A stretch of DNA of 64,000 nucleotides from Croceibacterium_A sp035555595 (lineage in GTDB: Bacteria; Pseudomonadota; Alphaproteobacteria; Sphingomonadales; Sphingomonadaceae). Every line of letters begins with the position of its first letter. The stretch's first letter is position 1. Positions 52,857 through 61,478 of the stretch are shown here, in pieces. The notes beneath the pieces are model-generated. The model saw nothing but the letters and a program-made list of their open reading frames with translations. It made no database searches and was not told the DNA's origin. Location of the stretch: contig DATMGK010000043.1 of the NCBI GenBank assembly GCA_035555595.1, forward strand, positions 1-64,000, given 5' to 3'. Both the position numbers and the translations under genes were made by a program.

Positions 52857-55304
52857 CTATCGCTGGCTGGATCGCAGCACGGTCGCCACTTTCGTGGCAA
52901 TCTGCTGGACGCTGAAAGGCTTGGCGATGAAGTGCATCCTTTCAATGTCGATTTCGCGACGAAGCTGTTCCTCGGCATAACCCGACATGAACAGCACCGG
53001 CATGCCCGGCGCAAGCTGGCGAATTTCGCGGGCCATCGCAGGTCCGTCCATGCTGGGCATGACCACGTCGCTCACCACCAGATCGAAATCGGCATTGTTG
53101 CGCACGGCTTCCACGCCCTCGTCGCCGTCGGCGGCGGTTACGACGGTATATCCCTGCCGCGTAAGCGCGCGTTCGGCCACGGCGCGGACCATGTCCTCAT
53201 CCTCCACCAGCAGGATGCGGCCGCCGCCCGACCATTCCCGGGTTTCTTCGACCACATCGGTCTTGCGCAACTCTTCTTCTGTCGCGTGGTGGACGGGCAG
53301 ATAGATCGTGAAGCGCGCGCCCTTCACCCTGCCTTCCGGCCCCGGCACGTTATCCGCGAAGATGAAGCCGCCCGACTGCTTGACGATGCCGTAAACGGTG
53401 GAAAGCCCCAGCCCGGTGCCTTTGCCCAGTTCCTTCGTGGTGAAGAAGGGTTCGAAAATCTTGGGCAGGTTTTCAGGCGGGATGCCGCCGCCGGTGTCCT
53501 CGGCAACCAGCACGGTATAATCGCCTGCGGGAATGATCTCGTTCCCCGTGCGGCGCACGTCGCTGGCCCCTACGCGCCGGGTGGAGAAGCTGAGCGTTCC
53601 CGCAGCATGTTCCCCGCCGCGCGACTGGATCGCGTCACGCGCGTTGACCGCGAGATTCATCACCACCTGCTCAAGCTGGCGAGGATCGGCGCGGATGGCG
53701 CCCAGATCGCGGTCATGATGCGTCTTGAGCGTGATGCGCGCACCTAGCAGACGCTTCAGCATCTGGCTGACTTCGCTGATCACATCGGGAAGCTGGAGCA
53801 CTTCAGGCTGCAGGGTCTGCTGGCGACTGAAGGCGAGCAACTGCCGCGTGAGTGAAGCCGCACGGTTGGAATTGGCCTTGATCTGCTGGATGTCATCGTA
53901 GTCGCTGTCGCCCGGCGAGTGGCGCAGCAACATGAGATCGCAGTAACCGATGATCGCGGTGAGCACGTTGTTGAAATCGTGGGCCACGCCGCCCGCCAGC
54001 TGGCCCACCGCCTGCATCTTGGTGGCCTGTGCGACCTGTCGCTTGAGCCGCGTTTCCTCGGTCGTGTCAGCGACACTGAGCAGGACCGCCGCTTCCCCCA
54101 GCCCCCGCACGCCGGCGAGGCCAAGCGAAACCGGTTCTTCCGGCTCGTTACGCAGGCGCACGGCGATATCGCCGCTGGCAGCAGGCCCTTGCCCGTACCG
54201 GCGCACCGCGTCGGACAGCGCAGTCTTGTCCTGCCGCACGACGAGATCGGATGGATAAGGCGGCATCTTGCCATCGATGCCCGCAGCCCGGCGGAAAGCA
54301 GGGTTGGCGAAGAGGAAGTGCCCGTCGCGATCCGTCATCGCCAGACCAAGCGGAAGCTGTTCCACCAAAGCTTCGAGTTGCGGGGTATGCCCGCGTGCGT
54401 CCGTGCTCCAGCCACCCAGCCCAACTCCGCTGTCCAGCAACATCATCAACTGGGGCGCATCGCCAATGGAGGGTCCCGCACCAACATCGCCCGGCTCGGG
54501 ATCGATCAGCGGAACGTTGACCAGAGTCTGCGGCGAGCCCTTGCGCCCTTCCCGCGCGAAATAGATCCGGTCGCGCTCGTCAGAGCGGAGCAGCGCCACG
54601 AAATCCTGACCGGCCATGCTGGCGTTCTCATCGCCCGCGGCGCGGCGGCCGAAACCCGCGCTTGCCGCACGGATCGCACCGTCAGGCCCGACAAGCGCGA
54701 CCTCTATACCGGCGGCGCTCAGAATGCGGCCGAAGGGTCCCGTTATGTACTTGCTGACGGCCACGAGCGGTTCCGTCCGGACAATGGGAGAGAAGCGCCA
54801 AATCAGATAGGCATCGCCCCGCCCGGCGCGCTGCGCCGAGGCGGACCAAGAGCGGGTGTCGTCGGAAATGATCGCGCCCTCGCTCTCACCTTCGCGCCAT
54901 GCGGCGCGCGATGCGCGGGCGAGGTGCTCTGCAGAGGCGACATCCACCGGCATGCGCGGCGGCGCGTGGGATGAGCCGAACCATTGCTCGTAAGCGGCAT
55001 TCGCGCACACGAGCCGGTTGGCGCGATCAGTGATCGCTATCGCCTGATCGGGCTGATCGAGTGCGGCCACAGTAACCGACCAGTCGGGGAATCCAGCCTC
55101 TGCCTTTTCCGTCGGCGCCGCGCGCCTGCGGGCAGCGGCAAACGCCGTAAGAGCGAGCACAACCAGACCGCCGCTATAGGCAAGCGTCACCACAGTGCTG
55201 CCGGTGGCGAGGCGGATCATCGCAATACTGGCGAGCACGGCCGCTGCCACGGCCAGCGTGTCGGCCAGCCCGCGCGAACCCTGCGGACGGAACAGCGGGC
55301 TCAT
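52857..55304 (-). CDS. cckA: Hybrid histidine kinase CckA
   Basis: An 815-residue membrane kinase. Two N-terminal membrane segments (about residues 14-56), PAS domains (VTVAALDQPDQAIAITDRAN; LEALVEQLPLGLAMTDRDGH), HisKA H-box LAGGVAHDFNNVLTAIIGYC with His442, HATPase motifs VMNLAVNARDAIQSRG and VAEDTGGGIPPENLPKIFEP, GLGLSTVYGIVKQSGG, and a C-terminal receiver (ILLVEDEDMVRAVAERALT, VVSDVVMPSMDG with Asp746, FIAKPFSVQQ). This matches CckA, which through ChpT phosphorylates CtrA and CpdR. Its ATG overlaps the DUF2062 stop (ATGA at 55304-55301). cpdR is at 38457. Confidence 0.95.
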   Translation of the reverse strand: MSPLFRPQGSRGLADTLAVAAAVLASIAMIRLATGSTVVTLAYSGGLVVLALTAFAAARRRAAPTEKAEAGFPDWSVTVAALDQPDQAIAITDRANRLVCANAAYEQWFGSSHAPPRMPVDVASAEHLARASRAAWREGESEGAIISDDTRSWSASAQRAGRGDAYLIWRFSPIVRTEPLVAVSKYITGPFGRILSAAGIEVALVGPDGAIRAASAGFGRRAAGDENASMAGQDFVALLRSDERDRIYFAREGRKGSPQTLVNVPLIDPEPGDVGAGPSIGDAPQLMMLLDSGVGLGGWSTDARGHTPQLEALVEQLPLGLAMTDRDGHFLFANPAFRRAAGIDGKMPPYPSDLVVRQDKTALSDAVRRYGQGPAASGDIAVRLRNEPEEPVSLGLAGVRGLGEAAVLLSVADTTEETRLKRQVAQATKMQAVGQLAGGVAHDFNNVLTAIIGYCDLMLLRHSPGDSDYDDIQQIKANSNRAASLTRQLLAFSRQQTLQPEVLQLPDVISEVSQMLKRLLGARITLKTHHDRDLGAIRADPRQLEQVVMNLAVNARDAIQSRGGEHAAGTLSFSTRRVGASDVRRTGNEIIPAGDYTVLVAEDTGGGIPPENLPKIFEPFFTTKELGKGTGLGLSTVYGIVKQSGGFIFADNVPGPEGRVKGARFTIYLPVHHATEEELRKTDVVEETREWSGGGRILLVEDEDMVRAVAERALTRQGYTVVTAADGDEGVEAVRNNADFDLVVSDVVMPSMDGPAMAREIRQLAPGMPVLFMSGYAEEQLRREIDIERMHFIAKPFSVQQIATKVATVLRSSQR

Positions 55305-55882
55305 TCGATCGGCCCCGTCGTGCGATGGGCGCGATGGCGGCGCCGGCGCAGCCACTTACGCCCCACCATCGCCCGCCATACCCATCCCGAGATGACATAA
55401 CTGATGGCGGCTGAAACGATCCCGATAACAACCAGGCCGAAGGCAGTGACCATGGTCGCGCCTGTCAGCCATTCCAGGAACCGCTGAAGGTCTGTCTTCT
55501 CCATAGCGGTATTGAACGCGGCCACCGTCGCCGCATCGATATGCAGCAGCCATTTGCCGACCCAGTAGGCGCCTATCCAGATGGCCGGTGTCGTGGCCGG
55601 ATTCGTCACAAAAGTCATCAGCGCGGCAATCGGGACATTGGCACGCACCGTCGCGCTGAGCAGCGCCGCGAAGAATATCTGCGCGAACGGCACGATGATC
55701 CCGACCAGCAGACCCAGCGCGACGCCACGGGGAACGGACCGGCGCGTAAAACGCCATAGTTCAGAACGCAGCACGCGATGCGCGAACGGGCGCACGAAGC
55801 GGTTTCCCTCCAGCTGTTCGCGGGTGGGCATGTTGCGGCGGATGAAGTCCGCCATAAAAGTCTTGGATCGCTTCTGCGTCAT
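55301..55882 (-). CDS. DUF2062 membrane protein
   Basis: A 193-residue protein with the DUF2062 motif FTRRSVPRGVALGLLVGIIV, PFAQIFFAALLSATVRANVP, IAALMTFVTNPATTPAIWIG, and further segments near MVTAFGLVVIGIVSAAISYV. The family is an inner-membrane protein of unknown function, often beside glycosyltransferase or CckA genes. Its stop overlaps the cckA start, so translation is coupled and the two are one operon. Confidence 0.88.
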   Translation of the reverse strand: MTQKRSKTFMADFIRRNMPTREQLEGNRFVRPFAHRVLRSELWRFTRRSVPRGVALGLLVGIIVPFAQIFFAALLSATVRANVPIAALMTFVTNPATTPAIWIGAYWVGKWLLHIDAATVAAFNTAMEKTDLQRFLEWLTGATMVTAFGLVVIGIVSAAISYVISGWVWRAMVGRKWLRRRRHRAHRTTGPIE

Positions 55883-55976
55883 GGCCTGAAGATTGCCTTG
55901 CTCGGGTGAACGAGGGCTTGCAAGGCCGCTTTGAGACGAGCCGCCCGGAACAATCGATCTTTACGAAATAGCGCGC

Positions 55977-56459
55977 TCAACCGCGATCGCGCATCAGGCG
56001 CGCCTTATCCCGTTTCCAGTCGCGTTCCTTGATCGACTGGCGCTTGTCATGGGTCTGTTTGCCGCGTGCCAGCGCCAGTTCCACCTTCGCCCTGCCCCGC
56101 GCGTTGAAGTAAACGCTGAGCGGGATCAGCGTCATCCCCTTGCGCTCCACGGCGCCGATCATCTTCTCGATCTCGCGCTGGTGCAGCAGCAGCTTGCGCG
56201 GCCGCTTGGGCTCGTGATTGAAACGGTTGCCGTGGCTGAATTCGGGAATGTTGGCGTTGATCAGCCATGCCTCGCCATCTTCAACCGCAGCATAGCTTTC
56301 GGCAATCGAACCTTCGCCGAAGCGCAGACTTTTGACCTCAGTACCGCTGAGGGCGATCCCGGCCTCGAACGTATCCTCGATAAAATAGTCGAACCGCGCG
56401 CGCCGGTTTTCGGCGACGGTCTTCTGCTTGTCGAAAGTCGAGGGTTTGGGACGAGCCAT
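55977..56459 (-). CDS. smpB: SsrA-binding protein SmpB
   Basis: A 160-residue RNA-binding protein that delivers tmRNA to stalled ribosomes. Motifs: VAENRRARFDYFIEDTFEAG, IALSGTEVKSLRFGEGSIAE, SYAAVEDGEAWLINANIPEF, RPRKLLLHQREIEKMIGAVE, RKGMTLIPLSVYFNARGRAK, VELALARGKQTHDKRQSIKE with the basic C-terminal tail that enters the decoding centre. It lies just downstream of dapA on the same strand. The tmRNA gene is not in the window. Confidence 0.97.
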   Translation of the reverse strand: MARPKPSTFDKQKTVAENRRARFDYFIEDTFEAGIALSGTEVKSLRFGEGSIAESYAAVEDGEAWLINANIPEFSHGNRFNHEPKRPRKLLLHQREIEKMIGAVERKGMTLIPLSVYFNARGRAKVELALARGKQTHDKRQSIKERDWKRDKARLMRDRG

Positions 56460-56505
56460 AGGGCTGGCGCATGTAGGCGCTGCCCGTGCGAAAGCAAAGG
56501 CCCCG

Positions 56506-57390
56506 CTAGATCAGCCCCAACCTGCCCAGCGCCGCATCGACCGCATCGCGACCTTCATCGCCACAGGAAACGATCGGCAAGCGAACCTCGTCGGTCATCC
56601 AAGTATGCAGCTTCGCAAGCGCATATTTGGCCGGTGCCGGGCTGGCATCGGCGAACATCGCCTTGTGCAGTGGGAACAGCCGTTCGTTGAGCGTGCGGGC
56701 GGTCTCGTAATCTCCGGCCGCCGCAGCAGCGTGAAAATCCGCGCACAGCCGGGGCGCGACGTTTGCGGTCACCGAAATGCAGCCGACCTGCCCAAGCACA
56801 TAACCGGCCAGAGCAAGCGGATCGTCGCCCGAAAGCTGATTGAAACCGCCCCCAAGGGCTGCGCGCTGCTGAACCACGCGCTGCAGATCACCGCTCGCAT
56901 CCTTCAGCGAAACGATCTTATCCGGATAGCACTTCGCCAGAGTAATCACCGTCGAAGGCAGAATATCCGTCACCGTGCGGCCCGGCACGTTGTAGAGCAT
57001 GATCGGCAGCGAAGAATTTTCTGCCAGATACGAAAAATGCTCGATCAACCCGGCCTGCCCCGGCCGATTGTAATAGGGCGCAACGCACAGGCCAGCCGCC
57101 ACGCCGCCCAACTGCTCGCAGAAACGGAGATGGTCGAGTGCAACGCGCGTATCGTTGGAACCGCATCCGGCGATCACCGGGACGCGCCCTGCCGCCTGTT
57201 CAACACAGATTTCGATCACGCGATGATGCTCCACACGATCCAGCGTGGCGCTTTCACCGGTCGTTCCGCATGGCACCAGCGCGGACGAGCCGTTTTCTAT
57301 CTGCCAGTCCACGAAACGGCGAAAGGCAGCTTCGTCCAACGCTCCGTCGCGAAAAGGAGTCACCAGGGCTGGAATCGAGCCAGAGAACAT
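56506..57390 (-). CDS. dapA: 4-hydroxy-tetrahydrodipicolinate synthase
   Basis: A 294-residue class I aldolase condensing pyruvate with aspartate semialdehyde in lysine and diaminopimelate synthesis. Motifs: SIPALVTPFRDGALDEAAFR, LVPCGTTGESATLDRVEHHR, VPVIAGCGSNDTRVALDHLR, IMLYNVPGRTVTDILPSTVI (catalytic Tyr), KIVSLKDASGDLQRV (Schiff-base Lys), NQLSGDDPLALAGYVLGQVG. Length and residues are standard. The end product feeds peptidoglycan; a lytic transglycosylase gene is divergent at 57487. Confidence 0.96.
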   Translation of the reverse strand: MFSGSIPALVTPFRDGALDEAAFRRFVDWQIENGSSALVPCGTTGESATLDRVEHHRVIEICVEQAAGRVPVIAGCGSNDTRVALDHLRFCEQLGGVAAGLCVAPYYNRPGQAGLIEHFSYLAENSSLPIMLYNVPGRTVTDILPSTVITLAKCYPDKIVSLKDASGDLQRVVQQRAALGGGFNQLSGDDPLALAGYVLGQVGCISVTANVAPRLCADFHAAAAAGDYETARTLNERLFPLHKAMFADASPAPAKYALAKLHTWMTDEVRLPIVSCGDEGRDAVDAALGRLGLI

Positions 57391-57486
57391 TTACACCGCT
57401 CCAGTCATATTGTGTATCCGGTCCACGGGGGGCCGCGGTGGTCCGGGAAAATCCGTTAAGCGCCTGATAAGGAGCGGCTTGGCACG

Positions 57487-59430
57487 ATGTCCAGCATGGT
57501 TCGCAACGTCATCGTCACCGCCCTCCTCGCGTCAGCCGCCTTAGGCTCACCGCACGTCGCTGCGCAAGGCAGCAGCGAATGGGATCTTGGCCGCACCAGC
57601 ATGGTCGCCACCCAACCCTCGCCGCGCGCCGCCAGCGCGATCAGCCAGTGGCAGATGCTTTCCGCCGGGCCGAATTTTACTTTCGACGAATATGCCGGCT
57701 TCCTGCTGGCTAATCCTGGCTTTCCCGATGAAGCGAAACTGCGCGGTTTTGCAGAGGATCGGCTGGCGCGCGATTATCCCACGCCCGACCGGATGCTGGC
57801 CTATTTCGACCGCTTCCCCCCGCTGACCAACGGCGGTCGGGCGCAACTTGCCCTGGCCATGATGGCATCACGCCCCACGGAAGCGGCCACAGTTGCTCGG
57901 GAAGCGTGGCGCGGCGGAGGCATGAGCGAAACCGCCTATGCCACTATTTTCGCGACATATGCCGGCAGCTTCACGCCCGAAGATCATGACGCGCGGATGG
58001 ATGCCCTGCTGTGGCAGCGGGATGCGGCAGCGGCTGCGCGGCAGTTGCCCTATGTCTCGCCAGACAAGATAGTGCGGTTCCGCGCCCGGCTGGCGATCAT
58101 CCAGGGCGGCGACGGCACCATTGCAGATGCTGGAGCAGCCAGCGATCCGGGCTACCTTTACAACCGCAGCCGTGAATTGCGCACCAAGGGCAGGCCGTTG
58201 GAAGCGGTCATGCTGCTTGCCTCACGCCCCGCACTTTCGGCCGAGCCTCTCAACCCCACCGCATGGGTGGACGAACACCTGAATGTCGCCCGCATGGCCG
58301 ACGCACGATCGGCGCACCAGATCGCCGCGCGTGCCGGTGATGCATTCGCGAACCCTGACGCAATCGCAGAAGGGTCTTACAAGCTGCGCGATGATTACAC
58401 GTCGCTGATGTGGCTGGGCGGCACGCGCGCCCTGTGGGATCTGGGCGATGGCCGGGCGGCCGCACCGCTGTTTTACCACTATGGCGCGGCGGCACGTACG
58501 CCGCAGACCCGGTCGAAGGGCTTCTTCTGGGCGGGCAACGCCTCCGCTCAGGCCGGTGATCAGGCCGAAGCGAGGCGCTATTATGAAATGGCGGCTGCCT
58601 ATCCCGAATACTTCTATGGGCTGCTGGCGCTGGAACGGCTCGGGCGGCCCGCGCCATCCTTCGCCGCCGCGCCCCCTGTTCAGCCAACGCCGGAACAACG
58701 CGCCGCGATATCTGAAAATCCGCTGGCTCAGGCGATCCGCGTCATGGCCGGTGCAAGCTACCCCTGGCAGACCAAACGCAAATTCTACACGGAGCTTTCC
58801 GCCCAGGCGCGAAGCCCGGAAGAACTGGCGCTGGTCGGCGAACTGGCACAGACGCTAAACCTGCCTGAACTGGCCGTGGTAGTTGGCCGCGTCGCGCCGG
58901 AAAAGGGCTTCCCGGCGCTGACGCAGATCGGCTTCCCCGCCGTGGCCACCCCCGGTGGCGCCGACTGGACAATGGTTCACGCGATCTCTCGCCAAGAAAG
59001 CGAATTCGACCTCAATCGGGTGAGTCATGCCGGCGCGCAGGGGCTGATGCAGCTTATGCCCGGCACCGCGCGCGAGCAGGCGGGCAAGCTGGGCATCGTT
59101 TATATGTCGGCGTCGGTGATGGGCGACCCGCAATACAACATCCAGTTGGGCAACGGGTATTTCGTACGGATGCTCAACACCTATGGCAGCTATCCGCTGG
59201 CGGTGGCAGCCTATAACGCCGGGCCCGGCAACGTGAACAAATGGCTGCGCGCGAACGGCGATCCGCGTAACGGATCGATTAACTGGATCGACTGGATCGA
59301 ACGCATTCCGATCTTCGAGACGCGCAATTACGTGCAGCGCGTGCTGGAAAACGCGGTGGTCTATGAGAATCTGCACCCGGATAAGGCGACGCAAGGCCGC
59401 CCCCGGGCGCTGAACGAATTCCTGCGCTGA
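57487..59430 (+). CDS. Soluble lytic murein transglycosylase (family 1)
   Basis: A 647-residue periplasmic enzyme. Signal peptide about 26 residues (VTALLASAALGSPHVAAQ). The long N-terminal part (residues about 40-470) is an alpha-superhelical U domain of tetratrico-like repeats (YDQAAARRYYEMAAAYPEYF-type segments). The C-terminal catalytic SLT domain has HAISRQESEFDLNRVSHAGA with catalytic Glu504, GLMQLMPGTAREQAGKLGI, YNIQLGNGYFVRMLNTYG, LAVAAYNAGPGNVNKWLRAN. It cleaves peptidoglycan to 1,6-anhydromuropeptides. Divergent from dapA, and the first of three plus-strand genes including greB. Confidence 0.95.
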   Translation: MSSMVRNVIVTALLASAALGSPHVAAQGSSEWDLGRTSMVATQPSPRAASAISQWQMLSAGPNFTFDEYAGFLLANPGFPDEAKLRGFAEDRLARDYPTPDRMLAYFDRFPPLTNGGRAQLALAMMASRPTEAATVAREAWRGGGMSETAYATIFATYAGSFTPEDHDARMDALLWQRDAAAAARQLPYVSPDKIVRFRARLAIIQGGDGTIADAGAASDPGYLYNRSRELRTKGRPLEAVMLLASRPALSAEPLNPTAWVDEHLNVARMADARSAHQIAARAGDAFANPDAIAEGSYKLRDDYTSLMWLGGTRALWDLGDGRAAAPLFYHYGAAARTPQTRSKGFFWAGNASAQAGDQAEARRYYEMAAAYPEYFYGLLALERLGRPAPSFAAAPPVQPTPEQRAAISENPLAQAIRVMAGASYPWQTKRKFYTELSAQARSPEELALVGELAQTLNLPELAVVVGRVAPEKGFPALTQIGFPAVATPGGADWTMVHAISRQESEFDLNRVSHAGAQGLMQLMPGTAREQAGKLGIVYMSASVMGDPQYNIQLGNGYFVRMLNTYGSYPLAVAAYNAGPGNVNKWLRANGDPRNGSINWIDWIERIPIFETRNYVQRVLENAVVYENLHPDKATQGRPRALNEFLR

Positions 59431-59493
59431 GTTTCCTCCTTCCGCAGTTGCGATGATTGCCGGATCGTTGCCACGCCGGTAGGCCGCGCATGT

Positions 59494-59979
59494 ATGAAGC
59501 CGCCGGAAAATCTCATCACGCCAGCCGGTCTGGCCGCGCTCAAGGCGCGCTACGACCATCTGCTAGGCACTGAACGGCCGGAGATTGTGGCTATCGTCTC
59601 ATGGGCGGCCGGCAACGGCGACCGGAGCGAGAACGGCGATTATCTCTATGGTCGCAAGCGAATGCGCGAGATCGACCGTGAACTGGCCCATCTGGCACGG
59701 CGGATGAAAGCGGCCCGCGTGATCGACCCGGCGCAGGCCCCTGACCGCGACCGGGCATGGTTCGGCGCGACTGTGACCATCGCTGACGAGGACGACAACG
59801 AACGCAAGGTAACGCTGGTCGGTGATGACGAGCAGGATCCTTCATCCGGGCGGATCGGCTGGAGCGCCCCGATTGCGCGGGCACTGCGCGGCGTGGCAGT
59901 GGGTGATTGCAGGACGGTTCGCCTTCCCGCCGGGGAGAAGGAATGGGAAGTGCTGGCGATAGAGTATCCGGCGCATTAA
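59494..59979 (+). CDS. greB: Transcription elongation factor GreB
   Basis: A 161-residue protein of the GreA/GreB family. N-terminal coiled coil: LITPAGLAALKARYDHLLGT, then IVSWAAGNGDRSENGDYLYG, RKRMREIDRELAHLARRMKA, including the acidic tip pair (Asp/Glu) that stimulates RNA polymerase cleavage. C-terminal FKBP-like domain: ATVTIADEDDNERKVTLVGD, GRIGWSAPIARALRGVAVGD. The GDYLYGRKRMREID segment favours GreB over GreA. It is 63 bp after the transglycosylase stop. Confidence 0.9.
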   Translation: MKPPENLITPAGLAALKARYDHLLGTERPEIVAIVSWAAGNGDRSENGDYLYGRKRMREIDRELAHLARRMKAARVIDPAQAPDRDRAWFGATVTIADEDDNERKVTLVGDDEQDPSSGRIGWSAPIARALRGVAVGDCRTVRLPAGEKEWEVLAIEYPAH

Positions 59980-59990
59980 CCACGCAGCCC

Positions 59991-60494
59991 ATGCTCCGCC
60001 GCTTCGCCGTTATCTGCTCCGCAATCGTTCTTGCCCTGCCATTGGCCGGGATCGCTCGCGACAGTCTGGGCGTTTTCGGCCAGTGGGGCGCCTTCCGTGA
60101 TCCTGGCGTGCCGCGTTGCTATGCCATCGCAGAGGCGGAAAACCCTCGACAGAACGAAGTGCGTGAACAGGCCCCCTATGCCACCGTGGGCGACTGGCCC
60201 CGGAACAATGTGCGCGGAGAGGTGCACCTGCGGCTATCGCGCCATATTGCACCGAGTGCCGCTGTTTCCCTTACCATAGGCTCCCGTCGTTTCGCGCTGA
60301 AAGGATCAGCGGGGAACGCGTGGTCACAGGATGCGGGAATGGATTCTGCCATCGTGGCCGCGATGCGTTCTTCCGGAACGATGGCTGTTACTTCACGCGA
60401 TCGCAGCGGGCGCCGCTTTACCGATCGCTATAGTCTTGAAGGGGCTGCCACCGCAATCGACGCCGCCACTGTGGGTTGTGCGCGATCGCGATAA
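59991..60494 (+). CDS. Exported protein of unknown function
   Basis: A 167-residue protein with a signal peptide (MLRRFAVICSAIVLALPLAG). The mature part starts DSLGVFGQWGAFRDPGVPRC, then YAIAEAENPRQNEVREQAPY, ATVGDWPRNNVRGEVHLRLS, FALKGSAGNAWSQDAGMDSA, IVAAMRSSGTMAVTSRDRSG. The opening FGxWGAFRD...CYAIAEA resembles the invasion-associated locus B (IalB) fold, which I note as a possibility only. It begins 11 bp after greB and is likely cotranscribed. Confidence 0.65.
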   Translation: MLRRFAVICSAIVLALPLAGIARDSLGVFGQWGAFRDPGVPRCYAIAEAENPRQNEVREQAPYATVGDWPRNNVRGEVHLRLSRHIAPSAAVSLTIGSRRFALKGSAGNAWSQDAGMDSAIVAAMRSSGTMAVTSRDRSGRRFTDRYSLEGAATAIDAATVGCARSR

Positions 60495-60503
60495 CAGAAA
60501 GGG

Positions 60504-60531
60504 TCTTCCCGGACCCTAAGGCCCGGGAAGA
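60504..60531 (-). terminator. Hairpin between convergent exported protein and outer-membrane barrel genes
   Basis: TCTTCCCGG and CCGGGAAGA form a perfect 9-bp stem over a 10-base loop. On the minus strand CCCTTTCTGTT follows, giving a weak U-tail for the outer-membrane protein gene, whose stop is 9 bp upstream. Confidence 0.6.
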
Positions 60532-60540
60532 TGGCCGGAA

Positions 60541-61200
60541 TCAGAAGCGCCAGCCCACGCCCGCCATCACCTGATGGCGATCGGTATCGATGTCGAAACG
60601 GTCGCTGTCGGCAACGCCGTCAGCTTCAAAGTCGATCTCGCCACGGCTGTAGTTGGTGTAGCGATATTCGATCTTGGCAAAGGCGTTGCTGCCGAACTTC
60701 TGTTCGACACCCGCGCCCACGCGCCAGCCGTTAACATCCAGGTTTTCATCGTAATTGGTGGTGCCATCGGTGCCGATGAAGTTGTATCGACCAAAGCTGT
60801 AGCCGCCCTTGCCGTAAACCAGCGTGGTGGGGGTTGCCTTGAAGCCGACGCGACCACCGACATAGATGTCCCGGCCGGCATCAACGGTGCCAAGGCCGAA
60901 GTTGGTGTAGGGATCGCTATAGCTGGAATCCGCCGTGGAATCGGTCAGTTCCGCCTCTGCACCCACAACCATCGAACCCATGTCGGCATCATAACCGATG
61001 CCCACACCGTAAAGCAGACCTTCGGAATTCTGGTCGAGGTCGACATTCACGCCATCGTCTTGCGAGCTGCCAGCCTGGTTCCTGTCATATCCGGCTACGC
61101 CGGCGATCCAGGGGCCGGAGAACTCCGTATCCTGCGCCATGGCGGGGACGGCGATCACGGCCGCACCGGCGGCCAGCAGGATTGCGAAACGCGTTTTCAT
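60541..61200 (-). CDS. Outer-membrane beta-barrel protein, Omp25/OprX-like
   Basis: A 219-residue protein with a signal peptide (MKTRFAILLAAGAAVIAVPA, cleavage after AMA) and an 8-strand barrel pattern of alternating aromatics: FSGPWIAGVAGYDRNQAGSS, LYGVGIGYDADMGSMVVGAE, YVGGRVGFKATPTTLVYGKG, VNGWRVGAGVEQKFGSNAFA, KIEYRYTNYSRGEIDF, and a terminal aromatic GVGWRF required for Bam assembly. Likely a small porin-like or structural outer-membrane protein. ATG 61200 starts the signal peptide. A 5' UTR hairpin lies 24 bp upstream. Confidence 0.9.
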   Translation of the reverse strand: MKTRFAILLAAGAAVIAVPAMAQDTEFSGPWIAGVAGYDRNQAGSSQDDGVNVDLDQNSEGLLYGVGIGYDADMGSMVVGAEAELTDSTADSSYSDPYTNFGLGTVDAGRDIYVGGRVGFKATPTTLVYGKGGYSFGRYNFIGTDGTTNYDENLDVNGWRVGAGVEQKFGSNAFAKIEYRYTNYSRGEIDFEADGVADSDRFDIDTDRHQVMAGVGWRF

Positions 61201-61223
61201 TGTAAGCTCCAATCATTCAAACC

Positions 61224-61243
61224 CCACGGCGCGTTGGCCGTGG
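61224..61243 (-). promoter_or_regulatory. 5' UTR hairpin of outer-membrane protein gene
   Basis: CCACGGC and GCCGTGG form a perfect 7-bp stem around GCGTTG, 23 bp upstream of the minus-strand start codon at 61200. It would lie in the mRNA leader and could affect stability or translation. Confidence 0.45.
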
Positions 61244-61478
61244 AACCGCATAAATGGGGATTGATCGGCAGAAGTTTCATTAACCTAACACAACGAAAAT
61301 ATTGATGTTTTTTCGCCACACTTGCATCGACCAACTGTTGACGCAGGTCGACCAGCGGCAGGAACGAAACAGGGAAAACAGGGTTCGCGCGTCGCGCGCA
61401 CAACATTTCGACGCCACAGAAACACGATTGGGCGGCAACCTTTGCCGTTCGCGTCAACTCGCCCTATATGCGCCCCGA

